In this document: in pieces, positions 1-7,873 of the stretch
How the letters are laid out: every line of letters begins with the position of its first letter
Numbering within the stretch: position 1 is the first letter of the stretch
From: GCA-002712045 sp028112705
GTDB lineage: Bacteria > Pseudomonadota > Alphaproteobacteria > Rhodobacterales > Rhodobacteraceae
Assembly: GCA_028112705.1 (NCBI GenBank)
Contig: JAOGYN010000011.1
Location: 1-64,000, forward strand
DNA: 64,000 nt
Reading direction: 5' to 3'
The notes under the pieces: generated by a model
The model's input: the letters and a program-made list of their open reading frames with translations, nothing else
What the model was told of the DNA's origin: nothing
Databases searched by the model: none
Translations under genes and position numbers: made by a program

Positions 1-1
1 A

Positions 2-385
2 AATCAATTGGGTGCAGGCGCGCACACAGACTGGGGTCTTTTGACAATCCTACTACAAGACCAAAATGGTGGACTTGAGGTTCAGAATGCTGATGGAGAA
101 TGGATTTCAGCACCTCCAATTCCAGGTGCTTACATCATTAATCTTGGAGAGATGGTGCCGGTCATCACGAACGGTTTATACAAAGCTACGCCACATAGAG
201 TGTTAAATAATATTTCTGGTAATACTCGATATTCTGCTCCTGTATTTTGCGATCCTGAATATTTTTATAAGGTTAAATGTGCTTCAACTTGTATGCCAGA
301 ATCAGGTGATCCTAAATTCCCTGAGATGACTGCAGGAGAACATCTGCGTTCAATGTTTGAGAAAACTTTTGGAGCGAGTGCTTGA
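2..385 (+). CDS. 2OG-Fe(II) oxygenase, isopenicillin N synthase family (3' part)
   Basis: The reading frame is open to the window edge, so only the C-terminal ~127 residues are present. It holds the second half of the double-stranded beta-helix core: HTD (first two Fe ligands of the HxD...H triad), then PHRVLNN with the distal His, and RYSAPVF with the Arg that binds 2-oxoglutarate in this family. The family oxidises small molecules using Fe(II) and 2-oxoglutarate; the substrate cannot be read from the sequence. The next gene (VOC family) follows after 11 bases, so the two are probably cotranscribed. A second member of the family lies at 32365-33399. Confidence 0.85.
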   Translation, partial: NQLGAGAHTDWGLLTILLQDQNGGLEVQNADGEWISAPPIPGAYIINLGEMVPVITNGLYKATPHRVLNNISGNTRYSAPVFCDPEYFYKVKCASTCMPESGDPKFPEMTAGEHLRSMFEKTFGASA

Positions 386-396
386 GAGGACAAGAA

Positions 397-786
397 ATGA
401 ATACATTAATGCAAGTAACATTATTTTCAAAAGATTTCATTGGCCTTTCTGAGTTTTATAGAACAGTTTTTGATCTTAATGAAAATGAAGAGTTACGTTC
501 TGATGTTTTTAGAGGCTACATGGCAGGACAATGTATGGTTGGCTTTAGTGCTTTAGCTGCATACGAAATGTTAGGACTTGATCCTCGTGAAAAGGGAGAT
601 GGCGATCAAACAGCACTAACTTTCTCGATTGAATCAACAGAGAAGCTAGACACTGCTGTTTCTGAATCTGTGAAAAAAGGAGCTACAATAATAAAAGATC
701 CTTTTACCACTTATTACCACTGGTATTTGGCAGTTCTACGTGATCCTGATGGAAACGCATTTCGACTGGCCTGCACCACACCTTAA
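397..786 (+). CDS. VOC (glyoxalase/dioxygenase-fold) family protein
   Basis: About 129 residues. The N-terminus (TLFSKDFIGLSEFYRTVF) and the end (YLAVLRDPDGNAFRLAC) are typical of single-domain VOC proteins, where 'DPDGN' precedes the final metal-ligand strand. The ATG at 397 is preferred over the upstream TTG at 382 because AGAGGA lies six bases before it. The gene is short for a VOC enzyme and could be a lyase, an isomerase or a binding protein; the substrate is unknown. It follows the 2OG oxygenase closely and is the last gene before the inserted IS remnant. Confidence 0.75.
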   Translation: MNTLMQVTLFSKDFIGLSEFYRTVFDLNENEELRSDVFRGYMAGQCMVGFSALAAYEMLGLDPREKGDGDQTALTFSIESTEKLDTAVSESVKKGATIIKDPFTTYYHWYLAVLRDPDGNAFRLACTTP

Positions 787-793
787 GATTCTT

Positions 794-823
794 ACTGGCA
801 TTGATTGTTTAATCAATGCCAGT
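794..823. terminator. 13-bp perfect hairpin downstream of the VOC gene
   Basis: ACTGGCATTGATT pairs perfectly with AATCAATGCCAGT around a GTTT loop, beginning 8 bases after the VOC stop codon. No long T-run follows, so it is either a weak intrinsic terminator or a 3'-end stabilising hairpin. From here to 957 I see no gene. Confidence 0.55.
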
Positions 824-957
824 AAAACAAACCACACAGCTAAAAGCATACAGATATTACTCTAAAAATGTGATTTCGTAATCAAACAAATAGTAGACCA
901 AATTTGGAAACAACTTTTTAATATTAAAGAGTAGTTAGCTGGATCTTTGAGAAAATT

Positions 958-1540
958 GGCATTGTCAGACAAACTTGACGGTGTTGTGGATAGTCCTTAA
1001 TTTTGATGAATGACAACACAAAACCCATTCAAGTATTTCAAGACTTCGCCTAACATCATCCGCTTAGCAGTGATGTATTACATTCGCTATCCGCTGAGTT
1101 TCCGCCAAGTTGAAGATATTTTACATGAACGTGGAATTGATATTTGCCATGAAACGGTACGGTTTTGGGCGAGCCGGTTTGATGCAAGATTATTACAACA
1201 GATAAGTTACCATCCCATGGCGCCACTTTTCGTGAAATTGGCGTTGCTGACAAGCAATTATGTGGGGGCCGGTCCAACAACAGATGCGAGAATTCACACC
1301 TGCCGTTTCGACGGCGAGAGCGAGCAATGCAGTTATTTAAAACTGCAGCCACGCTCCAGAGGTTTGTCAGTTATCACAGTCAAATATACAACCACTTCAA
1401 TCATGAAAGACATCTTCAAAACAGACAGACTTATAAGCAAAAACGCAGTGCCGCTCTCATTGAGTGGTTTCAAATCTGCACTTCATAGATTTGTGTGATC
1501 GTGGTACTTTGAGACGTGTTAGACTTTGTCTGACAACACC
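958..1540 (+). mobile_element. IS6-family insertion sequence remnant
   Basis: The element runs from GGCATTGTCAGACAAA at 958 to the inverted end TTTGTCTGACAACACC ending at 1540; 14 of 16 end bases match. Between them is an internally deleted IS6-type transposase gene (1010-1488). At 583 bp it is clearly shorter than the ~800 bp usual for the family. No 8-bp target duplication is visible: agaaaatt on the left against gccacctg on the right. The right end abuts the 245-bp repeat that recurs at 10286. Confidence 0.8.
1010..1488 (+). pseudogene. IS6-family DDE transposase, internally deleted and frameshifted
   Basis: The N-terminal frame from the ATG at 1010 reads NPFKYFKTSP, then RYPLSFRQVEDILHERGIDI and ETVRFWASRF, the helix-turn-helix region of IS6/IS26-type transposases. 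From about 1201 the homology continues in another frame (KLPSHGATFREIGVADKQ, GGRSNNRCENSHLPFRRRER, NRQTYKQKRSAALIEW) to a TAG at 1486-1488. That second part is the IS6 C-terminus with the catalytic Glu in NRCENSH. The middle, including both catalytic Asp residues, is missing, so a deletion of roughly 250 bp near 1186-1201 also shifted the frame. It cannot encode an active transposase. Confidence 0.85.
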
Positions 1541-1769
1541 GCCACCTGCTTCTCCAGATAGCACACCTGCCCATAATTGCGTGAATTACTCCGTTGTTTC
1601 AGCACGATACAGGCGTGCGTTTTGTGTGATGCATGGGCTGAGGCCTTGATATCAGCGATTCTTCAGCCTTTACTCAGAAGCTCATTTGGCGAGGGTGGGT
1701 TTTGGTAAGAGCGAGATATTAAAACGAAGTGCGGCCTATCCCTAATCTCGCATGTCTGAGAACACCGCC
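1525..1769 (+). repeat. 245-bp direct repeat, copy A
   Basis: The same 245 bp recur at 10286-10530 without gaps and with only scattered substitutions (I count about 14), for example across CACCTGCTTCTCCAGATAGC and AAACGAAGTGCGGCCTAT. The repeat opens with TTTGTCTGACAACACC and closes with CATGTCTGAGAACACC, both resembling the IS6-type end. There is no convincing ORF inside. It is probably a decayed, non-autonomous relative of the neighbouring IS. Confidence 0.9.
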
Positions 1770-2123
1770 TATATTAGATTTAAGTAATTGTTTTAAAAAA
1801 ATATAAATTAATAATATATTTTCTACTTACGACAATACTCACAAAGAGATAACTGATTAAAATGGAGCTATTAGCTAGGTTTGGCACACCCAGTGGGACC
1901 ACAACCAGCGTTGGGGGTTACTTGGCCCAATCTTAATGGTTCGGGTCCAGGCCCTAGGACCGGGGAGCCCCCTTATCGCACCACGCCTCTCTATAACAAA
2001 GACTATAAACTTGGATCAGTGGATTTAGGGGAGGCCAAACACCCAAGAAAACTTTTCTTATGTGTAGAGAGACGGGCGGTATAGCGAAATTTTTGGGGAC
2101 AGCATGTTCTGTAGTTGGCATGG
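1770..2123. other. Gene-free interval left of the MBL-fold gene
   Basis: AT-rich to about 1860, then a short GC-rich patch (1880-2090) with a 67-codon ORF at 1881-2084 that I do not recognise. The patch has no family motifs and no ribosome-binding site. It may be a fragment of a lost gene brought in with the island. Confidence 0.4.
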
Positions 2124-2900
2124 TCACTCATGTGGCTTTTGAACAGCACTGTTCCATCCAGCTAAATACGCAACCCCTACAGCTCTCATTGTTTCTGCAT
2201 TGCTGCGTCCATAGTGGCCACGATAAACTGTTGTTACAGGTAAACTGATCAAGCGCCTGATTGAATTTCGGAAAGCTTTCAGATCGGCATCTTTGCTCCG
2301 ATCTGCGGGTTCACCCTCATAAATATATTCGTCTGACCATACGAAAGCTTCGCCAGCAAATAATAGACCACTTGCCTGCTCAAACAGCCCGCTGGCACCA
2401 TCCGTAACGCCAGGTAAATGCACCACCTCAAAAATACGGTCACCTAGATCAATTTTGTCACCATCGGACAGTAGCCGAGTTGGTTCTGAAGCCGGCATCA
2501 CATGTGCAGCTGGATTGAAATTTTCATTAGGTGTCGCGTCAAACGCTGCATCCAGATAGTACTCTGCCACAGTGTTATGACGCGTTGGTTGAGAAATTCG
2601 GTGAGAATCTGCTTTGTGGATAAGTCGCTCATCAAATTGATGAAGACCACCAGCATGATCATAGTATCCGACTGATGCAAATGCAGTGATCGGTTTAGAA
2701 ACTACTGTCTCCAGAAACTCACGCAATGGCGCAATGCCTAAACCAGTTTCAACGAGTAGACACCGATCGCTACCCTCAATTAACCACATGCAACCACCAA
2801 AGTGATCGTGAACATGAGCTTCCACTATTCGGCGGATACCGTGTTCATCTGCGGGATCGATTGTGAACCAGTCTTCCACAATTGGCAATTGTCGGGTCAT
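2124..2900 (-). CDS. Metallo-beta-lactamase-fold hydrolase with degenerate metal motif
   Basis: 258 residues with an MBL-fold layout: early VETGLG, then FASVGYYDHAGG where the HxHxDH metal motif belongs, HLPGVTDGASG at the third-ligand region, FAGEAFV, and YRGHYGRS near the C-terminus. Two of the three motif histidines are replaced (V and Y), so normal binuclear zinc binding looks impaired, although D, the following H and the C-terminal His remain. The start is supported by AAGGAG before the ATG. No close functional partner is adjacent. It may bind a single metal, act as a non-enzymatic relative, or be drifting to a pseudogene. Confidence 0.75.
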   Translation of the reverse strand: MTRQLPIVEDWFTIDPADEHGIRRIVEAHVHDHFGGCMWLIEGSDRCLLVETGLGIAPLREFLETVVSKPITAFASVGYYDHAGGLHQFDERLIHKADSHRISQPTRHNTVAEYYLDAAFDATPNENFNPAAHVMPASEPTRLLSDGDKIDLGDRIFEVVHLPGVTDGASGLFEQASGLLFAGEAFVWSDEYIYEGEPADRSKDADLKAFRNSIRRLISLPVTTVYRGHYGRSNAETMRAVGVAYLAGWNSAVQKPHE

Positions 2901-3017
2901 TTCAGTATCTCCTTAAGTGGCTGGATTATTCATGAGATTGCATCCTAATTTTTGTCTAAGAATAACGCATAATACACGCCAGTGCGATGATTGCCATGAT
3001 AATAAAGTAGTCAAACT

Positions 3018-3118
3018 GGTATTGTCAGACAAAATTCACGTCCCATTGGATGCCTCTAGCTTCATTTCCCTCAAAGATTGGTGTGGCTTATGCCTTATCT
3101 TGCATGTCTGAAGACACC
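3018..3118. mobile_element. 101-bp MITE-like IS-end remnant
   Basis: It starts with GGTATTGTCAGACAAAA, close to the IS left end at 958. It ends with TTGCATGTCTGAAGACACC, close to the distal end of the 245-bp repeats (CTCGCATGTCTGAGAACACC). There is no coding capacity. It is best read as a deletion derivative of the IS family found at both edges of the island. Confidence 0.65.
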
Positions 3119-3398
3119 CTTCCTTGGTTATAAACCTAAGAAATATTATAGTCTCCTTAAAAAATCGTAACTTTTAATTTCTTTGGAAATATTTCTACAA
3201 GTATTTTTCCAATGGATCGGAGCAGAGGGACAAAAACCTTCCAGTTGCCGGTTCAGGTATGCCATTTTTATGACTGCACCCAACAGCGTCTTCATGATCT
3301 TGCTGGGCAAAAACTTTGTCGCCAACCTTGACGCGGCAAACATCCTGCCCGATCTCGTTTTCGGTGCCGAACGTTCAAACGTTTGCTTCAGCACGTCT
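3119..3398. other. Gene-free interval, possible coding remnant
   Basis: An 82-codon minus-strand ORF (3146-3394, GTG start) begins just downstream of the Lrp gene. Codon texture suggests it was once coding, but I recognise no family and there is no ribosome-binding site. Treat it as a probable fragment. Confidence 0.35.
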
Positions 3399-3860
3399 TT
3401 ACATATCGGTGGGCAGCGCGCCTGAGACCTTCATTTGTCTCAGAATAAAAGTGGTTGCTGTAGTTTTTACGATCTTCAGCCTAAGAAGGCTCTGCATGAT
3501 GAACTGCTCTAGGCTTTCGGGGTCTGTGGCCGCAACTTTTAAGATGTAATCGAAGTCGCCTGTGATGGATGAACATTCCAACACTTGTTCACTGGTATCA
3601 ATGAACGTCTGAAATCTATTAATCGAGGCGGGGTCGTAATCAACAAGGGAAATCTGAATGTGGGCAAGGGCACGCAGGCCTAGCTTTTTACCATCCACGA
3701 TTGCAGCGTAACGGGTGATATAGCCGTCGTCCTCGAGACGCTTAACACGCCTCCAGCAGGGGGACGCAGACAGGCCTACCGCATCGGAGAGCATTTGCGT
3801 GCTGGCACGCCCATCGCGCTGAAGTTCTTTCAGGATTAATTTCTCATATCGATCAAGCAA
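3399..3860 (-). CDS. Lrp/AsnC-family transcriptional regulator
   Basis: 153 residues. The N-terminal winged helix-turn-helix includes LQRDGRASTQMLSDAVGLSA and CWRRVKRLEDDGYI, the hallmark 'P/SxCxRRVKRLE' recognition helix. The C-terminal RAM/AsnC effector domain has ITGDFDYILKVAA and ends about residue 150. Family members bind amino acids or related metabolites and form octamers. It is transcribed divergently from the ThDP enzyme at 4002 across a 141-bp AT-rich spacer, so it most likely controls that gene and itself. Confidence 0.9.
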   Translation of the reverse strand: MLDRYEKLILKELQRDGRASTQMLSDAVGLSASPCWRRVKRLEDDGYITRYAAIVDGKKLGLRALAHIQISLVDYDPASINRFQTFIDTSEQVLECSSITGDFDYILKVAATDPESLEQFIMQSLLRLKIVKTTATTFILRQMKVSGALPTDM

Positions 3861-4001
3861 AATTTCACCTATATTTTGAGCTAAAAGACAGTAATTTACC
3901 TACTATAGCGAAATATGGATTAAAATAAAAGATTAATTCTTTATATTCGACATTATCATCCTCAAAATTTAGGAGAATGCAGTGAAGAAAAGGTCATCCC
4001 A

Positions 4002-5624
4002 ATGAGCTCTCAAACCCATGTCTACCAATCCATTGCACGCGCCACCAAAGACCATGGCACGACGAAAATGTTCGGTCTGATGGGAGATGCGAACCTGTTC
4101 ATGGTCGACAGCTTTGTGCGCGAATGTAACGGAAGTTTTATTCCTGCAGCTCACGAAGGAAGCACGATTTTGATGGCGGCAGCATATGCACATGTTTCTG
4201 GAAAAACCGGTGTTGCAACGATCACGCATGGACCAGCTCTAGCCAATTGTGTGACCGCCCTGACCGAAGCCACCAGAGGGCATACGCCAATGGTCATTCT
4301 AGCCGGTGATACACCGGTAGATAACCCGCGCCACTTGCAAAGCATCGATCAGCGTGAACTTGTGAAGGTGACAGGCGCGGGGTTCATTCAGCTTCGCGCA
4401 CCTGCAACTGTGACAGAAGATGTGGCGCAGGCCTTCTACCGTGCGCGAGTTGAACGCCGTCCGGTTGTGCTGAATATGCCTGCAGATTTCATGTGGCAGG
4501 AAACGGACTACGCCATAAAAATTCTTGATGTCTTTACAAAACCTGGTGGAGTCGCAGAAGGAGACACCCTTGATAATGCGATTGGTATGATCGCCTCTGC
4601 GCGACGTCCATTGATTTTGGCGGGCGGTGGCGCAATTCATGCCCGTGATGCATTGATCCGTTTGGCGGATCGGCTAGAAGCACCCCTTGCGACCACATTG
4701 CGGGCCAAAGGTTTGTTCAATAACCACCCGTATAACATCGATATTTTTGGCACGCTTTCCACGCCAGCGGCCTATGATTTGATCGCTCAATCTGATTGCA
4801 TTATTTGCTTTGGCACTGCGCTGCATGATTTCACGACAGATCGTGGCAAGCTGATGAAAGACAAACGGATCATTCAAATAGACGTTGAACCGACCGCCAT
4901 TGGTGGTGGCTTGCATCCTGACATGGCCCTTGTCGCCGACGCCTACCTGACCGCAAAGACCATATTATATTGGTTGGATGAGGCTGAAGTTCCGGCAAGT
5001 GGGTTCACCCGCGAGCTGGATACGGCAACACTTACGGCACATACGTCTGGATCAGGCAAGGCTTCAAAAGACTTTGTAAACTATGTGGATGCGCTGACAC
5101 GGCTAGAAGATGCTTTGCCCAAAGATCGCGTGTTGGTCAGCGATGGGGGGCGTTTCATGACCGAGGTGTGGTGCCGCATTTCCGTCCCCAATCCACGCAG
5201 TTTCGTGGGCACTGTAAATTTTGGCTCAATCGGGTTGGGGTTGCAAACTGCTGTGGGTGCTGCCGTTGCCGCACCAGATCAACCCGTGGTGTTGTTTAGC
5301 GGAGATGGCGGTTTCATGATGGGTGGGATTAACGAATTCAACACCGCTGTGCGCCTCGGCCTTGATCTAATTGTGATCATCGCAAACGACTCCGCCTATG
5401 GGGCCGAACACATCCAGTTTGTCGATCGCAAGATGGACCCAAGCTTGACAGAATTCGTCTGGCCGTCCTTTGCCGAAATCGCCAAGTCTCTTGGGGGTGA
5501 GGGGTATGCGGTGCGTTCAAACGAGCAGCTTGATGAGGCGTTGAAGGCCCTTGAAAATCGCACTGGTCCATTCTTGATCGAGCTTTGCCTAGACCCTGCT
5601 GACGTTCCTGCAATGCGCATCTGA
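4002..5624 (+). CDS. ThDP-dependent acetolactate synthase-like enzyme
   Basis: 540 residues with the three-domain fold of ThDP enzymes of the acetohydroxyacid synthase/benzoylformate decarboxylase group. The N-terminal PYR domain has the ThDP-activating Glu in AAHEGSTILMAAAYA. A central Rossmann-like domain contains LILAGGGAIHARDALIRLAD. The C-terminal PP domain has the Mg-ThDP motif SGDGGFMM...N at about residues 430-460. The start is ATG 4002 with AAGG upstream. It stands alone with a divergent Lrp regulator, so a catabolic 2-oxoacid decarboxylase or carboligase is more likely than branched-chain amino acid synthesis (no small regulatory subunit nearby). Substrate unknown. Confidence 0.85.
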   Translation: MSSQTHVYQSIARATKDHGTTKMFGLMGDANLFMVDSFVRECNGSFIPAAHEGSTILMAAAYAHVSGKTGVATITHGPALANCVTALTEATRGHTPMVILAGDTPVDNPRHLQSIDQRELVKVTGAGFIQLRAPATVTEDVAQAFYRARVERRPVVLNMPADFMWQETDYAIKILDVFTKPGGVAEGDTLDNAIGMIASARRPLILAGGGAIHARDALIRLADRLEAPLATTLRAKGLFNNHPYNIDIFGTLSTPAAYDLIAQSDCIICFGTALHDFTTDRGKLMKDKRIIQIDVEPTAIGGGLHPDMALVADAYLTAKTILYWLDEAEVPASGFTRELDTATLTAHTSGSGKASKDFVNYVDALTRLEDALPKDRVLVSDGGRFMTEVWCRISVPNPRSFVGTVNFGSIGLGLQTAVGAAVAAPDQPVVLFSGDGGFMMGGINEFNTAVRLGLDLIVIIANDSAYGAEHIQFVDRKMDPSLTEFVWPSFAEIAKSLGGEGYAVRSNEQLDEALKALENRTGPFLIELCLDPADVPAMRI

Positions 5625-5656
5625 TAACATCTTCTCCTGACACGGTTCTGTCGTGG

Positions 5657-5722
5657 GGCACTGTCAGAAGAAATGTGCTTGTTGGGAGCTTCGAGACTGG
5701 TTAGAGTTAGTTTGACATCACC
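5657..5722. mobile_element. 66-bp IS-end mini-element
   Basis: The left end GGCACTGTCAGA resembles the IS end at 958. The right end, read inward, is GGTGATGTCAAACTAACTC followed by TAACCAGTCTCGAAG, which aligns along ~33 bases with the right end of the IS remnant (1508-1540). It is probably a collapsed IS copy. Confidence 0.6.
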
Positions 5723-6141
5723 CTTTAAAGCAGACTTTGACACACCTCAGCGAATTGGTGCTTTTTCCGCATAGAAGACCTAGGACACTGACTCCGTGAA
5801 CGTCCAGTTTTGGGAGAAAGCCACAAATTGTCACCCTGATTTGACCTATAATTCAGGATCGCTTTCGGGACCGCTTTTATATTTTAGAACCAAAATAAGT
5901 AACTGTAATTAAATAGAATTATCAAAAGTTCGACGTTCTCTTCTGGGCGTCACAAATCACAACTAAATTATTGTAATAATTATATAAAAATTGGTTTGGT
6001 GCCTGCAAAACCTAGCTGCAGGACTGCTTTGTCAATCTGTGACGAGATGGGGAGTGTTTTGTCATTCGACGAGGTTGCAAAGTCGCCTGGTCTGTCTCAA
6101 GTAGTTATGTCTGACAGAGCCCCCCCAAACCCGGTGATATC
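5723..6141. other. Gene-free interval with another IS-type end
   Basis: No supported gene. Near the right side, GGCTCTGTCAGACAT (minus strand, ending at 6122) matches the outermost bases of the IS6-type ends. Together with GGCACTGTCAGA at 5657 it could mark a 466-bp decayed element. The rest is AT-rich and unrecognised. Confidence 0.45.
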
Positions 6142-7455
6142 TCACCGCTCAGCCCGCTGCGACCATTCCCACCACTTCACTTTAGCCCAAATTCCCATGG
6201 ATAAAATTGGTTGGGGCGGCAACTGTTCTGGATTACCCATCGCTTTAATGTCCTCTAGTAATTGGCTGCCCATCCCGTTAAGCGCATCTGCTGCTAGCAT
6301 TCCAGACATAGTTCCTTTGGTCATTCCCACGCCATTTTGGATCATCGCAGACCAGACATTTTCTCGCACTTTTCCAAATCCTGGTGCAAAATTTGATGCC
6401 AATCCAAGTTGACCTGTCCACGTATCTATAATCGGATCTCCCTGTATCATTGGAAACCGGTCCCGAATTTGCTGAAGTTGCAAGTCACGTGATCGCCTGT
6501 ACTCGCTGGAGCTTACAACATCGGTTTGCCGTTTTCCCCAAAAACTGCGCATAACTATCCGCTTGTCCATTGTATAGCGCATCGTCGGCCCACCAAAGGC
6601 CATTGCTGGCACCAATCCCCAATCCTGTGGATTGCCCAATGCGGCCTGTTCGTCGTCCGTTAAAGCGCGGGTCATCGAGGCAAAAGCTTGAATTGTAAAA
6701 ATTTTGCGTTTCAGATGGTCCAAGAAGGGAGCAAACCCATTCACCGCGAGAATGCATCGGTCTGCTGTAATTTTTCCACCCTTTGTTGTCGCAATTACTT
6801 TTGAACCATAATCAATTTCTAAAACTGGTGTATTTTCATAGAATGAAACATTTTTAGGAAGGCTTTCGCCTAATCCGCGCACCAGAGCTGCTGGCTGCAT
6901 GAGAACGGTGCCAGGAGTGTGGATGGCTCGCCGATAGTATTTCATCCCAGTGCGCGCCAGAACTGCATCGCCGTCCATGTCAGTATAGGTTTCTCCTAGT
7001 AAATCGAGACCTTTTATAAAGGTGTCCAAGACTTTTTCACCTGATTGGGATCGGGCACCCATCAATTGGCCTTGACGGCTCCATTGGCATTTGATGTTAT
7101 TTATCGTGACCATTTCATCAAGGTGTTGCCGGGCAGCTCTGGCCAAACGCAAGGACCGTTTCAATGTATCCAGATCATCTAGATCTGCGCCAACATTATG
7201 CGGTAAGTCAATAACAAAGCCAGAGTTGCGCGCTGATGCTCCATCACCTAAACTTCCTGCTTCAACAAGAGCAACTGTCCTGTTGGGGTGTATTTCGGCA
7301 GCTCTACGAGCAGCAGCCAATCCTGCGGCTCCCGCGCCAATCACCAACATATCGACCCGAATGTCGGTAGTGAGAGGCGGCGAAGACTGCCTCTGTTTTA
7401 ATATATTGGTCCAACCATTAGTCAGATCATGGTGTGGTAGGCGATCAATTTTCAT
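6142..7455 (-). CDS. FAD-dependent amine/D-amino-acid-type oxidoreductase (DAO family)
   Basis: 437 residues from the ATG at 7455, which overlaps the end of the cupin gene by 11 bases and is preferred to longer starts. The N-terminal dinucleotide-binding motif VIGAGAAGLAAARRAAE is followed by SARNSGFVIDLPH. The middle DAO domain contains GKRQTDVVSSSEYRR. The C-terminal GQLGLASNFAPGFGKV and NGVGMTKGTMSGMLAADAL are the 'G-G.G...G..G..la' end of DAO/SoxA-like enzymes. It probably oxidises a secondary or N-methylated amine. Translationally coupled to the cupin and divergent from tetR-mttB, so a role in methylated-amine catabolism is an inference. Confidence 0.85.
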   Translation of the reverse strand: MKIDRLPHHDLTNGWTNILKQRQSSPPLTTDIRVDMLVIGAGAAGLAAARRAAEIHPNRTVALVEAGSLGDGASARNSGFVIDLPHNVGADLDDLDTLKRSLRLARAARQHLDEMVTINNIKCQWSRQGQLMGARSQSGEKVLDTFIKGLDLLGETYTDMDGDAVLARTGMKYYRRAIHTPGTVLMQPAALVRGLGESLPKNVSFYENTPVLEIDYGSKVIATTKGGKITADRCILAVNGFAPFLDHLKRKIFTIQAFASMTRALTDDEQAALGNPQDWGLVPAMAFGGPTMRYTMDKRIVMRSFWGKRQTDVVSSSEYRRSRDLQLQQIRDRFPMIQGDPIIDTWTGQLGLASNFAPGFGKVRENVWSAMIQNGVGMTKGTMSGMLAADALNGMGSQLLEDIKAMGNPEQLPPQPILSMGIWAKVKWWEWSQRAER

Positions 7456-7798
7456 GCTCAGCCCAATTTGCCGGATGGATTGCATATACAATCAATGCAT
7501 TTTCAGCTTCGTATTCCAAACTCGTTCCTTTGGGCAACCAAATTGAATCAAATTGGCCTGCGGTTAAAGAAGTGCCATTCGTATGTACCGTAAGCTCACC
7601 TTCTAGCACGATGAGAATTTCGTCATATTTTATCGTCCAATGGAACCGCGCATTGGTTAGGCGGCCATATCCTGAGGCAAGTTCCGACATATCTTCAGTG
7701 CCACAGACCTGAGCTGCTGCCGCTTGGTCGCCGTATTCAAATCTTGGTTTGAATTGCAAATTTGCAAATCGATGCACCCTTGGCTGAGACCGTGTCAT
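7445..7798 (-). CDS. EutQ-like cupin protein
   Basis: 117 residues from the ATG at 7798, which has AAGGAGA seven bases upstream; the longer frame to 7894 crosses the operator and is rejected. The single cupin barrel has RFHWTIKYDEILIVLEGEL and LTAGQFDSIWLPKGTSLEY, matching the EutQ/DUF861 cupin pattern. Cupins of this kind are often small enzymes or accessory proteins beside amine oxidation genes. It is the first gene of a two-gene unit with the FAD oxidoreductase and diverges from tetR. Confidence 0.8.
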   Translation of the reverse strand: MTRSQPRVHRFANLQFKPRFEYGDQAAAAQVCGTEDMSELASGYGRLTNARFHWTIKYDEILIVLEGELTVHTNGTSLTAGQFDSIWLPKGTSLEYEAENALIVYAIHPANWAEHEN

Positions 7799-7824
7799 CA
7801 GAGTTCTCCTTAATTGATTAAGAC

Positions 7825-7870
7825 ACAAACATACACTATTGATTGTTAACAAACAATAGTGTATGTTTGT
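7825..7870. promoter_or_regulatory. 46-bp near-perfect palindrome, probable TetR operator
   Basis: Centred on GTTAAC (7845-7850), 22 of 23 base pairs are symmetric; the only mismatch is 7842/7853. The outer arms are ACAAACATACACTATTG and CAATAGTGTATGTTTGT. It fills the gap between the cupin start (7798) and the tetR start (7874), reaching within 3 bases of the tetR ATG. One TetR-family dimer, or two, could repress both divergent units from here. Confidence 0.85.
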
Positions 7871-7873
7871 CAC

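Noticed and set aside
1881..2084. 67-codon ORF rich in Pro/Gly in the GC-rich patch
   Set aside because: No ribosome-binding site, no recognisable family; nearby GGTTCGGGTCC looked like a tRNA T-loop but no cloverleaf can be drawn around it.
3146..3394. 82-codon minus-strand ORF below the Lrp gene
   Set aside because: GTG start without Shine-Dalgarno and no family motif; kept only as a possible remnant.
5996..6412. 138-codon plus-strand ORF
   Set aside because: Lies mostly antisense to the C-terminus of the FAD oxidoreductase, which has clear family motifs.
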